Of a stretch of DNA of 64,000 nt, positions 28,267 to 37,717 are shown piece by piece. The notes beneath the pieces are model-generated. The model was not told where the DNA came from. It saw only the letters and a list, made by a program, of their open reading frames with translations, and searched no databases. Numbering within the stretch: the stretch's first letter is position 1; each line of letters opens with the position of its first letter. The DNA comes from Millisia brevis NBRC 105863 (lineage in GTDB: Bacteria; Actinomycetota; Actinomycetes; Mycobacteriales; Mycobacteriaceae), in the NCBI RefSeq assembly GCF_001552615.1, contig NZ_BCRN01000003.1, positions 62,001-126,000 on the forward strand. The letters are read 5' to 3'. A program made the translations under genes and the position numbers.

Positions 28267-28353
28267 CGGCCGCGCCGCGGGCTGATCCGGCGGTTACCGC
28301 TGGTCGGCGTCGAGCGCCGCGCGATCTCGCGCGGCGGGGTCGGCCGGGGGGAC

Positions 28354-28390
28354 GTCGATCGACCGGGGGTCGATCCGCTGGGGGTCGATC
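28354..28390. repeat. Short repeats upstream of octT
   Basis: The palindrome GTCGATCGAC (28354-28363) is followed by GGGGGTCGATC at 28365-28375 and again at 28380-28390, a 15-bp period, in the 143-bp gap between gpgP and octT. Possible regulator sites or slippage product. Confidence 0.4.
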
Positions 28391-28409
28391 GGGTGGAGCG
28401 CACACCCGA

Positions 28410-29075
28410 TCATTGCACGCCGGAGTCCGCGGTCTGGGCGGTGGCATTCCAGACCTGCAACTGCCACCGGACCTCCTCCGGTTCGGCGGCGTCCCAGCCG
28501 GCGAGCTGGGCCCATGCGCAGTTCCCGAGGCCGCCGAGGCAGTGCCAGTCGGCGATCGGCAGGTCCAGCAGCGCGCAGACCAGCGTCGAGATCAGGCCGC
28601 CGTGCGCGACGAGGATGATCGGCGCATTCCACTTGGTGGGGTCGGCGAGCAGCTCGTCGATCACCGGCAGGCTGCGGCGGGCGACGTCGACGCGCGACTC
28701 ACCGCCGCCGGGCGGGGTGAAGGTGGGGTCTCCCATCCACGTCACGCGATGTCCGGGCCAGTCCCGGTCGACCTCGTGATGCCACAGGTCCTGCCAATCC
28801 CCGAGGTGGGTTTCGCGCAGCCGGGTGTCGTAACGCACGGGCACGCCGACGCGGTTGCCCAGTTCCTCGGCGGTGCGGGCCGCGCGGGTCAGGTCGGACG
28901 AGATGATCGTGCGCGGCTCGAGCTCGGCGAGCCGTTCGGCGACATCCTTCGCCTGCGCCACACCGGTCTCGGTCAGCTCGGTGTCGAGCTGCCCCTGCAT
29001 GCGCCCCTGGTTGTTGTATTCGGTTTGGCCGTGGCGCAGCAGAATCAGCCGACGCGGCGGTACGGACCGACTCAT
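28410..29075 (-). CDS. gpgP: Histidine phosphatase, glucosyl-3-phosphoglycerate phosphatase
   Basis: 221 residues. Phosphoglycerate-mutase-like fold: LLRHGQTEYNNQGRMQGQ with the phospho-acceptor His, RAARTAEELG, and the second His in LVAHGGLISTLV. Syntenic with Rv2419c, the phosphatase that dephosphorylates glucosyl-3-phosphoglycerate in methylglucose lipopolysaccharide synthesis. ATG overlaps the rsfS stop. Confidence 0.85.
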   Translation of the reverse strand: MSRSVPPRRLILLRHGQTEYNNQGRMQGQLDTELTETGVAQAKDVAERLAELEPRTIISSDLTRAARTAEELGNRVGVPVRYDTRLRETHLGDWQDLWHHEVDRDWPGHRVTWMGDPTFTPPGGGESRVDVARRSLPVIDELLADPTKWNAPIILVAHGGLISTLVCALLDLPIADWHCLGGLGNCAWAQLAGWDAAEPEEVRWQLQVWNATAQTADSGVQ

Positions 29076-29536
29076 CGATCCTGCTCGCCCTCGAGGGGGG
29101 CGTCATCTCCCGGCAGGTCCTCGACGGCGTCGTCTTCCGGCGCATCCTCGACCGGTCGCTGCGCGGCGGGATGCGCGACGATGCCGGGCACCTCGATGAT
29201 CGGGCAGTCCTTCCACAGCTTCTCGAGCGCGTAGAAGTTGCGCTCCTCCTCGTGCTGCACGTGGATGACCACATCGACGTAGTCGAGCAGCGTCCAGCGC
29301 CCCTCGCGGGTGCCCTCGCGCCGCACCGGCTTGGCGCCGGCCTCGCGCAGCTGGTCCTCGATGTTGTCGACGATCGCGTTGACCTGGCGTTCGTTCGGCG
29401 CCGAGGCGATGACGAAGCAGTCGGTGATCACCAGCTGGTCGGACACGTCCAGCACGACGACATTGGTCGCGAGTTTGTCGTCGGCGGCCAGAGCGGCGAT
29501 GCCGGCGAGGCGTACGGCCTCCGGTGCTGCGGTCAC
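29072..29536 (-). CDS. rsfS: Ribosome silencing factor RsfS
   Basis: 154 residues from a GTG start overlapping the nadD stop. [22 protein letters not shown] (quoted to family consensus; key residues the ITDxFVIAS stretch) and [13 protein letters not shown] identify RsfS/DUF143, which binds L14 and blocks subunit joining in starvation. The C-terminal ~35 residues are acidic ([19 protein letters not shown]), longer than in E. coli. Conserved nadD-rsfS-gpgP order. Confidence 0.95.
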   Translation of the reverse strand: MTAAPEAVRLAGIAALAADDKLATNVVVLDVSDQLVITDCFVIASAPNERQVNAIVDNIEDQLREAGAKPVRREGTREGRWTLLDYVDVVIHVQHEEERNFYALEKLWKDCPIIEVPGIVAHPAAQRPVEDAPEDDAVEDLPGDDAPLEGEQDR

Positions 29537-30279
29537 GAGGATGCCCTTTCGTGCGTGGAGTCGGTTTGTGGGACCGGGGGGATCTCCCGCGGCTCAACGG
29601 TGGGATCGCTCATGGTTGCCTCCCCGTTGGCTCGCGGTTCGCCCTTCGGCCGGTACAAGTTGCGCTTGGCGACATACTGAACCACACCATCGGGTACGAG
29701 GTACCAGATCGGCTGGTCGGCCTTGGCCCGCCGGCGGCAATCGGACGACGAAATCGCCAGCGCGGGGATCTCGATCAGGGTCAACGCATCGGCGGGCAGT
29801 TCGGGCAGCGACGCGGTCAGATGATCGGTGCGCAGCTCGTAGCCGGGCCGCGAGACCCCGACGAACCGGGCGAGGTCGAAGAGCTTCTCCCAGTTCTGCC
29901 AGGTCAGAATGCTCGACAGCGCGTCGGCGCCGGTGATGAAGTACAGCTCGTCGTCCGGGAAGCGTTCCCGCAGGTCGAGCAGGGTGTCATAGGTGTAGGT
30001 CGGCTTGTGCCGCTCGAGGTCGACCCGGCTGACGGAGAACCGCGGATTCGAAGCGGTGGCGATCACCGTCATCAGGTAGCGGTCCTCGGCGGGACTGACC
30101 TGGGTGTTGTCCTTCTGCCACGGATGGCCGGTCGGGACGAACATCACCTCGTCGAGATCGAACCGATGCGCCACCTCGCTGGCGGCGACGAGGTGCCCGT
30201 GGTGGATCGGGTCGAACGTTCCACCCATCACGCCCAAGCGCTTGGCCGGGCGGGCCGAGCGGGTGGAGTCGACAGTCAT
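29533..30279 (-). CDS. nadD: Nicotinate-nucleotide adenylyltransferase
   Basis: 248 residues from ATG 30279. Nucleotidyltransferase motifs [15 protein letters not shown] at the N-terminus and [12 protein letters not shown] (the ISSTxIR position) near residue 190. Adds AMP to NaMN, and in some bacteria NMN, to make NaAD or NAD. The C-terminal ~25 residues are a non-conserved Pro/Glu tail. First gene of the nadD-rsfS-gpgP-octT-degV run. It would supply the adenylyltransferase step for NMN produced by the nadV gene 12 kb away only if it accepts NMN. Confidence 0.95.
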   Translation of the reverse strand: MTVDSTRSARPAKRLGVMGGTFDPIHHGHLVAASEVAHRFDLDEVMFVPTGHPWQKDNTQVSPAEDRYLMTVIATASNPRFSVSRVDLERHKPTYTYDTLLDLRERFPDDELYFITGADALSSILTWQNWEKLFDLARFVGVSRPGYELRTDHLTASLPELPADALTLIEIPALAISSSDCRRRAKADQPIWYLVPDGVVQYVAKRNLYRPKGEPRANGEATMSDPTVEPREIPPVPQTDSTHERASS

Positions 30280-30365
30280 GATCGACAACGATACGGGCGC
30301 CCTGGTCAGGGGCGACGGGTGGCCGGTCGCACCGCCGCGAGCAAGATAGAGTCTCGTCGAATTCG

Positions 30366-30962
30366 GTGACTGCATGGGGGCAGTTCGACGTGTACATCTT
30401 CTTCGGAATCCTGCTCGCGCTGGCGGCGTTGATCGCGCTGTGTTTCGTGTTCAGGCCGCGGGCATACTTCGAGATGGCCCATGGCTGGAAGTTCCGCGAC
30501 CTCGAGCCGACAGAGACCTATCTCATGGTTATCACGGGTATGGCCGCATTTCTGACGTTGGCATTTTCCGTCGTCAGCTTCGGAATGTTCGTGCACCACG
30601 GGCGCGAAGTGACTACCGCCAACAGTGCCGAAGCCGCGTACCAAGAAGCGCAGGAGCGCTACGACGTCCACGTCGCCACCTATCGAAAGTGCATACCTCT
30701 GGCACAGTCCCTGGTGACTGTCGTCGTGTGGGACGGTGGCGCCATCTCCAACCCGGACGCCGTCTATCAGTGGGCTCGGGAGAATGGCGTCCACGCCGCA
30801 ATCCTCAACCGGGGGAACGACTTCGTTCAGGTCGACTACGACAAGGACCGTGCCGAAAGCGTGCGGTCGAAGGACAAGCCTCTACTGACGTACAGCACAA
30901 ACCGATACGCGCCGCCGTGCGGGCTGCCTCCGGTCGAACCGTTTCCGCCAACCGGGAACTGA
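30366..30962 (+). CDS. Membrane protein, DUF6199-like N-terminus, unknown function
   Basis: 198 residues from GTG 30366 (a GTG at 30390 is an alternative). Two membrane helices, [20 protein letters not shown] and [19 protein letters not shown] (split by the phrase [17 protein letters not shown]), resemble the small DUF6199 family of actinobacterial membrane proteins. A soluble ~115-residue tail follows with Cys residues in YRKCIP and APPCGLPP. Codon use is less G+C biased than in both neighbours, suggesting an accessory gene. It starts 86 bp from nadD and ends 1 bp before the stop of the convergent VWA gene. Function not known. Confidence 0.7.
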   Translation: MTAWGQFDVYIFFGILLALAALIALCFVFRPRAYFEMAHGWKFRDLEPTETYLMVITGMAAFLTLAFSVVSFGMFVHHGREVTTANSAEAAYQEAQERYDVHVATYRKCIPLAQSLVTVVVWDGGAISNPDAVYQWARENGVHAAILNRGNDFVQVDYDKDRAESVRSKDKPLLTYSTNRYAPPCGLPPVEPFPPTGN

Positions 30963-30963
30963 G

Positions 30964-32361
30964 TCACACCGGCAAGAGCCCCTCGATCACCGTGGCCAAC
31001 TGGGAGGCCGATCGGCATTCGTGCATCTCGATCACCTCGCCGTAGCGGTGGGCGGCGGAGTCGCCGGTCCCCCACAGTCCGCGTTCCTCCGGATTGAGCC
31101 AATGCGCGTGGCGGGCCCGGCCGACCAGGTCGGCCATCACGTCGAGCCGGGGGTCGCGGTAGTTGCTGCGTCCGTCGCCGAGGATCAGCAGGGCGCTGCG
31201 CGGGGTGACCACGTGGGCGAAGCGGTCGGCGAAGGTGGCCAGCGCGCCGCCGTAGTCGCTGTGCCCGTCGAATTCGACCAGCCGGGAGGTGCGCAGCATG
31301 TCCGGCAGGGCGGTGACCAGGTCGGTGCCGGCGCCGAAGTAGTCGGTCACCTCGTCGGACGCGTCGACGAACGCGAAGACCCGTACCCGGGCGAACTGCT
31401 CGCGCAGCGCGTGCACGAACAGCAGCGTGAACGAGCTGAACCCGGCGACCGAGCCGGAGACGTCGCAGAGCACGACCAATTCGGGGCGGCCGGGGCGCGG
31501 CTTGCGGGTGACCAGGTCGATCGGCACACCGCCGGTGGACATCGACTTGCGCAGGGTGCGGCGGATGTCGATCGCGCCGTGGTGGGATCGGCGGCGGCGC
31601 ACGGCCAGTCGCGCCGCCAGCCGGCGGGCGAGCGGCACGATGACGCGGCGCAGCTCGGTCAGCTGTTGGGCGTTGGCGCGCAGCAGGTCGACCTCCTCGA
31701 CGGGGCGGCTGACCCCGTAGGAGGCGACCCGCTCGCGGCCGAGTTGTTCGGCGGACCGGCGTCGGGTTTCGCGTTCGAGGCGGCTGCGGAAGTCCGCGAC
31801 CGCCTGCTGCCCGGATCGTTGCGCGACGATCTGCCGATAGTCCTCGCGGTCGCGATCCGATCCCGGTGCGGCCGCGCCCATCAGCCCGGCGACGAGGCGC
31901 TCGAGCAACGCGTCGAGGTCGAGCGCGCGCACGGCCTGGTAGGCGGAGTAGGCCGGGCCGCGGGCGCTGCCGTACCGGCCGAGCTGCTCGACCATCGCAC
32001 CGATCAGCGCTTCGACCTGTTGCATCGCCTCCGGTGATCCGTCGGCGAGCAGTTCGGCGATCATCTCGCGCAACGCGGGCAGATCCACCTCGTCGGAACG
32101 CTTGCGCGGCAACGGATCGTCGACAGCGCGGTCGCCGATCGCCGCCGGGAACCACAGGTCGAAGAGGGTGTCGAAGGACGGCCGGTGGGTGGGCCGGCGG
32201 ATCAGCGCACAGGCCAAGCCCTCCCGCAATGCCTCGCGGTCGAGCAGATCGAGCACGGCGATCACCTCGCCGGCGTCGACGGTCTCCGAGGTGCCCACGA
32301 GCATCCCGTGGCGGCGCAACGCCTCGACGAAGCCGATGAGATGGGCCGGCAGGTCGCTCAC
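30964..32361 (-). CDS. VWA domain protein (CoxE-like), partner of MoxR ATPase
   Basis: 465 residues from GTG 32361. Helical N-terminal half of CoxE/YehP type, then a VWA domain with a MIDAS sequence in VLCDVSGSVAGFSSF (DxSxS) near residue 290 and LLILGDGRSNYRDP. The second half binds a divalent ion and a protein partner. It starts 1 bp after the MoxR-type ATPase, and such pairs work as chaperones that insert metal cofactors or remodel complexes. Syntenic with Rv2425c. No dedicated target gene is nearby. Confidence 0.88.
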   Translation of the reverse strand: MSDLPAHLIGFVEALRRHGMLVGTSETVDAGEVIAVLDLLDREALREGLACALIRRPTHRPSFDTLFDLWFPAAIGDRAVDDPLPRKRSDEVDLPALREMIAELLADGSPEAMQQVEALIGAMVEQLGRYGSARGPAYSAYQAVRALDLDALLERLVAGLMGAAAPGSDRDREDYRQIVAQRSGQQAVADFRSRLERETRRRSAEQLGRERVASYGVSRPVEEVDLLRANAQQLTELRRVIVPLARRLAARLAVRRRRSHHGAIDIRRTLRKSMSTGGVPIDLVTRKPRPGRPELVVLCDVSGSVAGFSSFTLLFVHALREQFARVRVFAFVDASDEVTDYFGAGTDLVTALPDMLRTSRLVEFDGHSDYGGALATFADRFAHVVTPRSALLILGDGRSNYRDPRLDVMADLVGRARHAHWLNPEERGLWGTGDSAAHRYGEVIEMHECRSASQLATVIEGLLPV

Positions 32362-32362
32362 G

Positions 32363-33259
32363 TCAGGACAGTTTCAGCTCGGCGCCGGCCTTGTCGATGT
32401 CGCCGCGATGCTTGAGGACGACGCCGAGGGTCGCGCGCAGGACCTCCGCACTCGGGGTTGCGTCGGCGCCGCCAAGGGCGAGAAGGGTGCGCCCCCAGTC
32501 GATCGTCTCGGCCACCGACGGGGTCTTCTTCAGCGTCATCGACCGCAGCACCCCGACGATCCGCACCACCTGATCGGCCACCGCGGCCGGCAGCTGCGGG
32601 ACCCGCTCGAGCAGGATGCGCCGCTCGAGGTCGGCGTCGGGGAAGTCGATGTACAGGAACAGGCAGCGCCGCTTGAGCGCCTCGGACAGCTCCCGCGTCG
32701 CATTGGAGGTCAGCACGACAAACGGTCGGCGGGTGGCGGTGATCGTGCCCAACTCGGGGACGGTGACCGCGAAGTCGCTGAGCACCTCGAGCAGCAGGCC
32801 CTCGATCTCGATATCGGCCTTGTCGGTCTCGTCGATCAGCAGCACCGTCGGGTCCTCGCGACGGATCGCGGTCAGCAGCGGCCGCGACAGTAGGAACTCC
32901 TCGGAGAACACCGAGTGCGCGGTCTCGTCCCAGTCCGAACCGACGCCCGCCTGAATCCGCAGGATCTGCTTGGCGTGGTTCCACTCGTAGAGCGCCCGCG
33001 ATTCGTCGACACCCTCGTAGCACTGCAGGCGCACCAGCTCCGCGCCGGTCACCTGCGCGACCGCCCGCGCCAGCTCGGTCTTGCCGACCCCGGCGGGGCC
33101 CTCGACCAGCAGCGGCTTGCCGAGGCGATCGGCCAGGAAGACCGCGGTGGCCACCGACTTCGACGCCAGGTAACCCACACCGGCCAGGCGGTCGATCACG
33201 TCGGCGATATCGGCGAACTGTCCGGGCGCGTCCGTCGGTGCGGGTTCGGCCGAGCTCAC
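32363..33259 (-). CDS. MoxR-type AAA+ ATPase
   Basis: 298 residues from GTG 33259, which overlaps the proA stop. Walker [11 protein letters not shown] at ~57, Walker [12 protein letters not shown] at ~140, sensor 1 [20 protein letters not shown] with the arginine finger. MoxR family (Rv2426c counterpart). With the VWA protein downstream it forms a chaperone pair; its link to proline synthesis is only positional, but the order is conserved in Mycobacteriales. Confidence 0.92.
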   Translation of the reverse strand: MSSAEPAPTDAPGQFADIADVIDRLAGVGYLASKSVATAVFLADRLGKPLLVEGPAGVGKTELARAVAQVTGAELVRLQCYEGVDESRALYEWNHAKQILRIQAGVGSDWDETAHSVFSEEFLLSRPLLTAIRREDPTVLLIDETDKADIEIEGLLLEVLSDFAVTVPELGTITATRRPFVVLTSNATRELSEALKRRCLFLYIDFPDADLERRILLERVPQLPAAVADQVVRIVGVLRSMTLKKTPSVAETIDWGRTLLALGGADATPSAEVLRATLGVVLKHRGDIDKAGAELKLS

Positions 33260-34554
33260 GCGGGCCGAACCTGTCCGGTTCCGCGCACGATCCACTTGGT
33301 GGAGGTCAGCTCGGGCAACGCCATCGGACCGCGGGCGTGCAGCTTCTGCGTCGAGATGCCGATCTCGGCGCCGAAGCCGAACTGCTCGCCGTCGGTGAAG
33401 GCGGTCGAGGCGTTGACCATGACCGCGGCGGCATCGACCCGCGCGGCGAACTGGTCCCCCACGACCTCGTCGGCCGTGACGATCGCCTCGGTATGCCCGG
33501 TGCCGTAGCGGTCGATGTGGGCGATCGCCCCGTCGACGCCGTCGACCACCGCGAGGGCGATGTCGTTGGACAGGTACTCGGTTTCGAAGTCGAGTTCGGT
33601 GGCCGGCTGCATGCCCGGGCCGTCGCCGTGCACGGTGACGCCGGCAGCGGTGAGCGCCCCGACCAGCCGCGGCAGCGCGGTGTCGGCGATCGCGGCGTCG
33701 ATCAGCAACGTCTCGGCGGCATTGCAGACGCTGGGGCGGCGGGTCTTGGCGTTGAGCACGATCGACTCGGCCATGTCGAGGTCGGCGTCGGCGTGCACGA
33801 AGACGTGGCAGTTGCCGACGCCGGTCTCGATGGTCGGCACCGTCGCGTCGCGCACCACCGAGGCGATCAGCCCGGCCCCGCCGCGCGGGATCACCACGTC
33901 GACCAGGCCGCGGGCGCGGATCAGATGGGTCACCGAGGCGCGGTCCTCGCTGGGCAGCAATTGCACCGCATCGGCCGGCAGCCCGGAGGCCTGCAGCGAG
34001 GCGCGCAGCACGTCGACCAGCACGGCGTTGGACCGAGCCGCCGACGACGAACCGCGCAGCAGCACCGCATTGCCCGACTTGAACGTCAGTCCGAAGGCGT
34101 CGACGGTCACATTGGGTCGGGCCTCGTAGACGATGCCGATCACGCCGAGCGGGACGCGCACCTGGCGCAGTTCCAGGCCGTTCGGCAGTTCGGAGGTGCG
34201 CACGACGTCGCCCACCGGGTCGGGCAGATCGGCGACCTGGCGCAGTCCGGAGGCGATGCCCTCGACCCGCTGCTCGGTCAGCCGCAGCCGGTCGAGGATC
34301 GACGGCGGCGTTCCGCCGGCCTCGGCGGCGGCGATGTCCTGCGCGTTGGCGGCAAGGATGCGGTCCGCGGCGGCGAGCAGCGCGTCGGCGGCGGCCAGCA
34401 ATGCGGCGTCCTTGGTCTCCCGGGACAGCAGGGCCAGCGGGCGGGCGGCGATGCGCGCGCGCCCGGCGGCGGCGTGGACCTGCTCGCGCAGTTCCGGCGC
34501 GGCCGCGTCCGGGTCCCGTTCGGAGATGTCGGCGTCGACAGGTGCGGTGGTCAC
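33256..34554 (-). CDS. proA: Gamma-glutamyl phosphate reductase
   Basis: 432 residues from GTG 34554. Aldehyde-dehydrogenase-like reductase of proline synthesis, converting glutamyl-5-phosphate to the semialdehyde with NADPH. Markers: [32 protein letters not shown], catalytic Cys in [14 protein letters not shown] and [19 protein letters not shown]. Its partner proB lies 20 kb away at 54512, whereas in M. tuberculosis the two are about 12 genes apart. Two inverted repeats lie upstream. Confidence 0.97.
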   Translation of the reverse strand: MTTAPVDADISERDPDAAAPELREQVHAAAGRARIAARPLALLSRETKDAALLAAADALLAAADRILAANAQDIAAAEAGGTPPSILDRLRLTEQRVEGIASGLRQVADLPDPVGDVVRTSELPNGLELRQVRVPLGVIGIVYEARPNVTVDAFGLTFKSGNAVLLRGSSSAARSNAVLVDVLRASLQASGLPADAVQLLPSEDRASVTHLIRARGLVDVVIPRGGAGLIASVVRDATVPTIETGVGNCHVFVHADADLDMAESIVLNAKTRRPSVCNAAETLLIDAAIADTALPRLVGALTAAGVTVHGDGPGMQPATELDFETEYLSNDIALAVVDGVDGAIAHIDRYGTGHTEAIVTADEVVGDQFAARVDAAAVMVNASTAFTDGEQFGFGAEIGISTQKLHARGPMALPELTSTKWIVRGTGQVRPA

Positions 34555-34637
34555 CCCACGAGGGTAGTGCACCGCCGTGATCTCCCCCACCCTCACACCC
34601 CATCCCACCAGCACAGATACAAAAAGTCCCGATTTCA

Positions 34638-34653
34638 TGCCCGATATCGGGCA
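34638..34653. promoter_or_regulatory. 16-bp perfect palindrome between proA and 34696 gene
   Basis: TGCCCGATATCGGGCA, in the 141-bp divergent gap, 84 bp from the proA start and 43 bp from the divergent start. Operator-like. Confidence 0.5.
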
Positions 34654-34659
34654 CAGAAG

Positions 34660-34686
34660 TTGGCGAAACCGAACGGGGTTTGCCAA
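34660..34686. promoter_or_regulatory. Second inverted repeat in the proA divergent gap
   Basis: TTGGCGAAACC and GGTTTGCCAA form near-perfect arms (one extra base) around a short centre, ending 10 bp before the GTG at 34696. It could be an operator or a leader hairpin that affects translation of the small gene. Confidence 0.4.
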
Positions 34687-34695
34687 CCTGTAGCG

Positions 34696-35043
34696 GTGAG
34701 CCGGACACCATCGACCGTGACACCGTCGACCGCATCGCCGTCGACCGGACAGTCATCGACCGCGGCATCCCAGGGCGTGGCCCCAACGCCGCATCGGGAG
34801 TTGGTACGGCACGTCGCCGGATCGCTCGGTGTCCCCGAGGCGACCGCGGCCCGCGTCGTGGGCGACGTCCTCGCCTACTTCGGTGAGCCGATCGACGCCT
34901 TCGTCCGCCGCCGGCATACCGAACTGCAGGAGCGCGGGCGTTCCAATGCGGAGATCTGGCCGATCCTCGACGCCGAGGTCGCCGCCCATCGTTTTCCGGT
35001 CGAGGCCAACGAGCGTCGCCTGCGCCGCCTCGTCTACGGCTGA
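34696..35043 (+). CDS. Small hypothetical protein with Ser/Thr-Pro tail
   Basis: 115 residues from GTG 34696. The first 35 residues are a low-complexity [14 protein letters not shown]-type tail. The rest looks like a compact helical domain: [41 protein letters not shown], then [20 protein letters not shown] and RRLRRLVYG at the end. I do not recognise a named family; similar short proteins occur in other actinobacteria as conserved hypotheticals. It lies 81 bp ahead of glmS, possibly co-transcribed. Confidence 0.7.
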   Translation: MSRTPSTVTPSTASPSTGQSSTAASQGVAPTPHRELVRHVAGSLGVPEATAARVVGDVLAYFGEPIDAFVRRRHTELQERGRSNAEIWPILDAEVAAHRFPVEANERRLRRLVYG

Positions 35044-35124
35044 GCCCCAGCCGCCGTCACCACCACCGGCGAACCGCTGACCCCGAAGAACAGCCGTTCG
35101 CCACAACCGAAAGGTCACCACACC

Positions 35125-36960
35125 GTGTGCGGAATCGTCGCCTATGCGGGTCCCGGAGATACCACCGCAATCCTGCTCGAGGGATTGCGACGACTGGAGT
35201 ACCGCGGCTACGACTCCGCCGGCGTCGCGGTGGCGGCCCGACGGAAGATCAAACGTGTCCGAGTCGTCGGCCGGGTCGAGGAATTGACCGACCCGGTCGG
35301 CGCGGACCTCACCGGCAGCTATCCGGCCGGTATCGCGCATACCCGCTGGGCGAGCCACGGTCCGGCGACCACCGCGAACTGCCATCCGCATACCGACGGG
35401 TCCGGCCGAATCGCCATCGCCCACAACGGCATTCTGGACAACGCCGAGCAGCTGCGCGCCGAGATCACCGCCGCGGGCGGCGTGCTGACCTCCGATACCG
35501 ACTCCGAGGTGCTCGCCCATCTGATCGCCGCCCAGCTCGAGGCGGGGGCCGAATCCCTGGTCGCGGCGACCTCCGCCGCGCTCGACCGGGTGCGCGGTAC
35601 CTACGGCGTTGTCGTCCTCGACGCCCGCGAGCCGGACACGATCGTCGCCGCCCGGCACGGCAGCCCGGTGGTGATCGGCGTCGGCGACGGCGAGATGTTC
35701 ATCGCCTCCGATCCGGCCGCGATCGCGCATCACACCCGCAAGGTCGTCTACCTCGACGACGGCGAATTGGCGACGGTCACCGCCGGCGACTACGCGACGA
35801 TCACCCGCGACTCGCGCCGCACGATCAAGGCCCCCGTCGAGTTGACCGCCGCCGCCGAGGGCTACGAGCTCGACGGCTACCCCGACTTCATGACCCGCGA
35901 GATGCACGCCCAGCCCGAGGCGATGCGCCGCGCGCTGGCCGGCCGCCTCGACCCGCGCTGGGGTACCACTCGCCTCGACGGCATCCTGCTCGACGCCCGT
36001 GAGCTGCGGTCGCTGCGCCGGGTGACGATCTTCGGCTGCGGCTCCGCCTATTACGCGGCCGAGGCCGGCGCGCTGCTGATCGAGCAGCTCGCCCGCATCC
36101 CGGCGGAGGCCCAGCCCGCCTCGGAGTTGCGCTACCGCAATCCGGTGGTCGACTCCGACACCCTCTACATCGCCGTGAGCCAGTCCGGCGAGACTGCCGA
36201 CACCCTGGTCGCAGTCGAGGAGTTGCAGCGCAAGGGCGCTCGGGTGATCGGCTGCGTCAACGTGGTCGGCTCGTCGATCGGCCGCGCCTGCGGACAGGGC
36301 ATGTTCCTGCACGCCGGGCCGGAGGTGTCGGTGGCCTCGACCAAGGCGGTCACCAATATGACGCTGTCGTTCGCGATGCTCGCGGTGCTGCTCGGCCGGA
36401 TTCGCGACCTCTCCCCCGCCGACGGTGCCCGCCTGGTTGCCGGGCTCGAGAAGCTGCCCGCACAGGTCGAGCAGATCCTCGCCGACGACGAGCACATCGC
36501 GCAGATCGCCCGCACCTATGCGAACGCCAGCCGGATGTTCTTCCTCGGCCAGGTGCGCGGCTGGCCCGTCGCCCGCGAGGGCGCGCAGAAGCTCAAGGAG
36601 ATCTCGTACATCCACGCGGAGGCCTACCCGGGCTCGGAGCTCAAGCACGGGCCGCTGGCGCTGATCGACGAGTCGATGCCGTCGGTGGTCGTGATCCCGG
36701 ATGACGATGTCCTGGAGCGCAATCTGTCGACGATCGAGCAGATCGCGGCGCGCGGCGGCCCGGTGATCGCGGTGACCTCGGCGGAGCTGCCGAAGTCCGC
36801 GCCGATCACCCACATGATCCGGGTGCCGCACAACTCCCCCGAGCTCGACCCCATCCTGCTGACGATCCCGCTGCAGATGTTCGCCTACCACACCGCCGTG
36901 GCCCTGGGCCGCGACGTCGACAAGCCCCGCAACCTGGCGAAGTCCGTCACCGTCGCCTGA
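35125..36960 (+). CDS. glmS: Glutamine-fructose-6-phosphate aminotransferase
   Basis: 611 residues from GTG 35125, with the nucleophile Cys next (MCGIVAYAG). N-terminal glutaminase domain (HTRWASHGPATTANCHPH), then two SIS isomerase domains (VTIFGCGSAYYAAEAG and FLGQVRGWPVAREGAQKLKE, AEAYPGSELKHGPLAL) and the C-terminal AKSVTV. Makes glucosamine-6-phosphate for peptidoglycan and mycothiol. In M. tuberculosis glmS is elsewhere, so its place here is a rearrangement or a second copy; I cannot tell from one window. No glmS ribozyme structure was seen in the 81-bp leader. Confidence 0.95.
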   Translation: MCGIVAYAGPGDTTAILLEGLRRLEYRGYDSAGVAVAARRKIKRVRVVGRVEELTDPVGADLTGSYPAGIAHTRWASHGPATTANCHPHTDGSGRIAIAHNGILDNAEQLRAEITAAGGVLTSDTDSEVLAHLIAAQLEAGAESLVAATSAALDRVRGTYGVVVLDAREPDTIVAARHGSPVVIGVGDGEMFIASDPAAIAHHTRKVVYLDDGELATVTAGDYATITRDSRRTIKAPVELTAAAEGYELDGYPDFMTREMHAQPEAMRRALAGRLDPRWGTTRLDGILLDARELRSLRRVTIFGCGSAYYAAEAGALLIEQLARIPAEAQPASELRYRNPVVDSDTLYIAVSQSGETADTLVAVEELQRKGARVIGCVNVVGSSIGRACGQGMFLHAGPEVSVASTKAVTNMTLSFAMLAVLLGRIRDLSPADGARLVAGLEKLPAQVEQILADDEHIAQIARTYANASRMFFLGQVRGWPVAREGAQKLKEISYIHAEAYPGSELKHGPLALIDESMPSVVVIPDDDVLERNLSTIEQIAARGGPVIAVTSAELPKSAPITHMIRVPHNSPELDPILLTIPLQMFAYHTAVALGRDVDKPRNLAKSVTVA

Positions 36961-36970
36961 GTTCCCCGCA

Positions 36971-37015
36971 ATTGTGGAGTCCTACCCGCGCTCACCGCGG
37001 GTAGGACTCCACAAT
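36971..37015. terminator. 20-bp perfect stem between convergent glmS and methyltransferase, overlapping the methyltransferase 3' end
   Basis: Arms 36971-36990 and 36996-37015 are perfectly complementary around a 5-base loop (CTCAC). The right arm encodes the last residues of the methyltransferase (TIVESYPR), whose stop lies in the loop. It begins 11 bases after the glmS stop, so it can end transcripts from both sides. Confidence 0.75.
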
Positions 37016-37609
37016 CGTGTGGGTGGCGAGGAGCGCGGCATGGGGACGGGCGCCGGGGTCGGTGCGGGTGCGGGTCTCGGTGACGGTGAAGCCGGCGGCT
37101 TCGACCGCCGCAGCGAGCCGGTCGACGGGCCAGAACCAGGCGGTGGTGACCGCGTGGTCGAAGGCTTCGAGGCGGGTGCCGGTGAAGAAGCCGATCGCCA
37201 GGCCGCCGCCGGGACGCAGGCAGCGGGCGAATTCCGCCAGGGGGACGCCGATCCGCGCGGGCTCGACGTGGATGAGCGAGTACCAGGCGAGGATGCCCGC
37301 CACGCCACCGTCGGGCACGCCGAGGTCCTCGGCGCGGGCGGCGCGAAACGACGTGCCGGGAAAGCGACGCCGCGCAGCATCGACGAACTCCGGGGTCGGG
37401 TCGACCCCCTCGATGTCCGCCCCGCCGCGGCGCAGCCAGTCGGTCCACTGACCGGGACCGCAGCCGACGTCGATGATCCGCCCCGGCATTCCGGCGGCCC
37501 AGCTGCCGACCAGCATCCGATCGGCTTCGGCGGTCGCCGTGATCGAGCCGAAGTGGTCGAGATACTCCGCGGCCCGCCGCCCGTACGCCGCCGACACGCG
37601 TTTCTCCAT
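36992..37609 (-). CDS. Class I SAM-dependent methyltransferase
   Basis: 205 residues from ATG 37609 (an ATG at 37675 would add 22). SAM-binding motif I is IIDVGCGPGQWTDWL, followed by EGVDPTPEFVDAARR with the acidic motif II and CLRPGGGLAIGFF later. This is the UbiE/type 11 fold acting on a small molecule; substrate unknown. It is transcribed toward glmS and its final codons form one arm of the shared hairpin. Confidence 0.85.
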   Translation of the reverse strand: MEKRVSAAYGRRAAEYLDHFGSITATAEADRMLVGSWAAGMPGRIIDVGCGPGQWTDWLRRGGADIEGVDPTPEFVDAARRRFPGTSFRAARAEDLGVPDGGVAGILAWYSLIHVEPARIGVPLAEFARCLRPGGGLAIGFFTGTRLEAFDHAVTTAWFWPVDRLAAAVEAAGFTVTETRTRTDPGARPHAALLATHTIVESYPR

Positions 37610-37717
37610 CGGATCACCGTACGGACGAGCGATCGGGACGCCGCTTACCCGCGCCGCGCATTCCGGGGAACGCATCGCGTCTTGCCTTGTGCGGCGGTTG
37701 TGGGGCAGCCTGCTGCG

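Noticed and set aside
28267-28409. N-terminal extension of OctT through the upstream repeats
   Set aside because: The SGNH block I starts right after GTG 28266; an upstream frame would add Pro/Arg-rich low-complexity sequence only.
35044-35124. glmS ribozyme ahead of glmS
   Set aside because: Only 81 bp and no pseudoknot-like pairing seen; that ribozyme is typical of Firmicutes.
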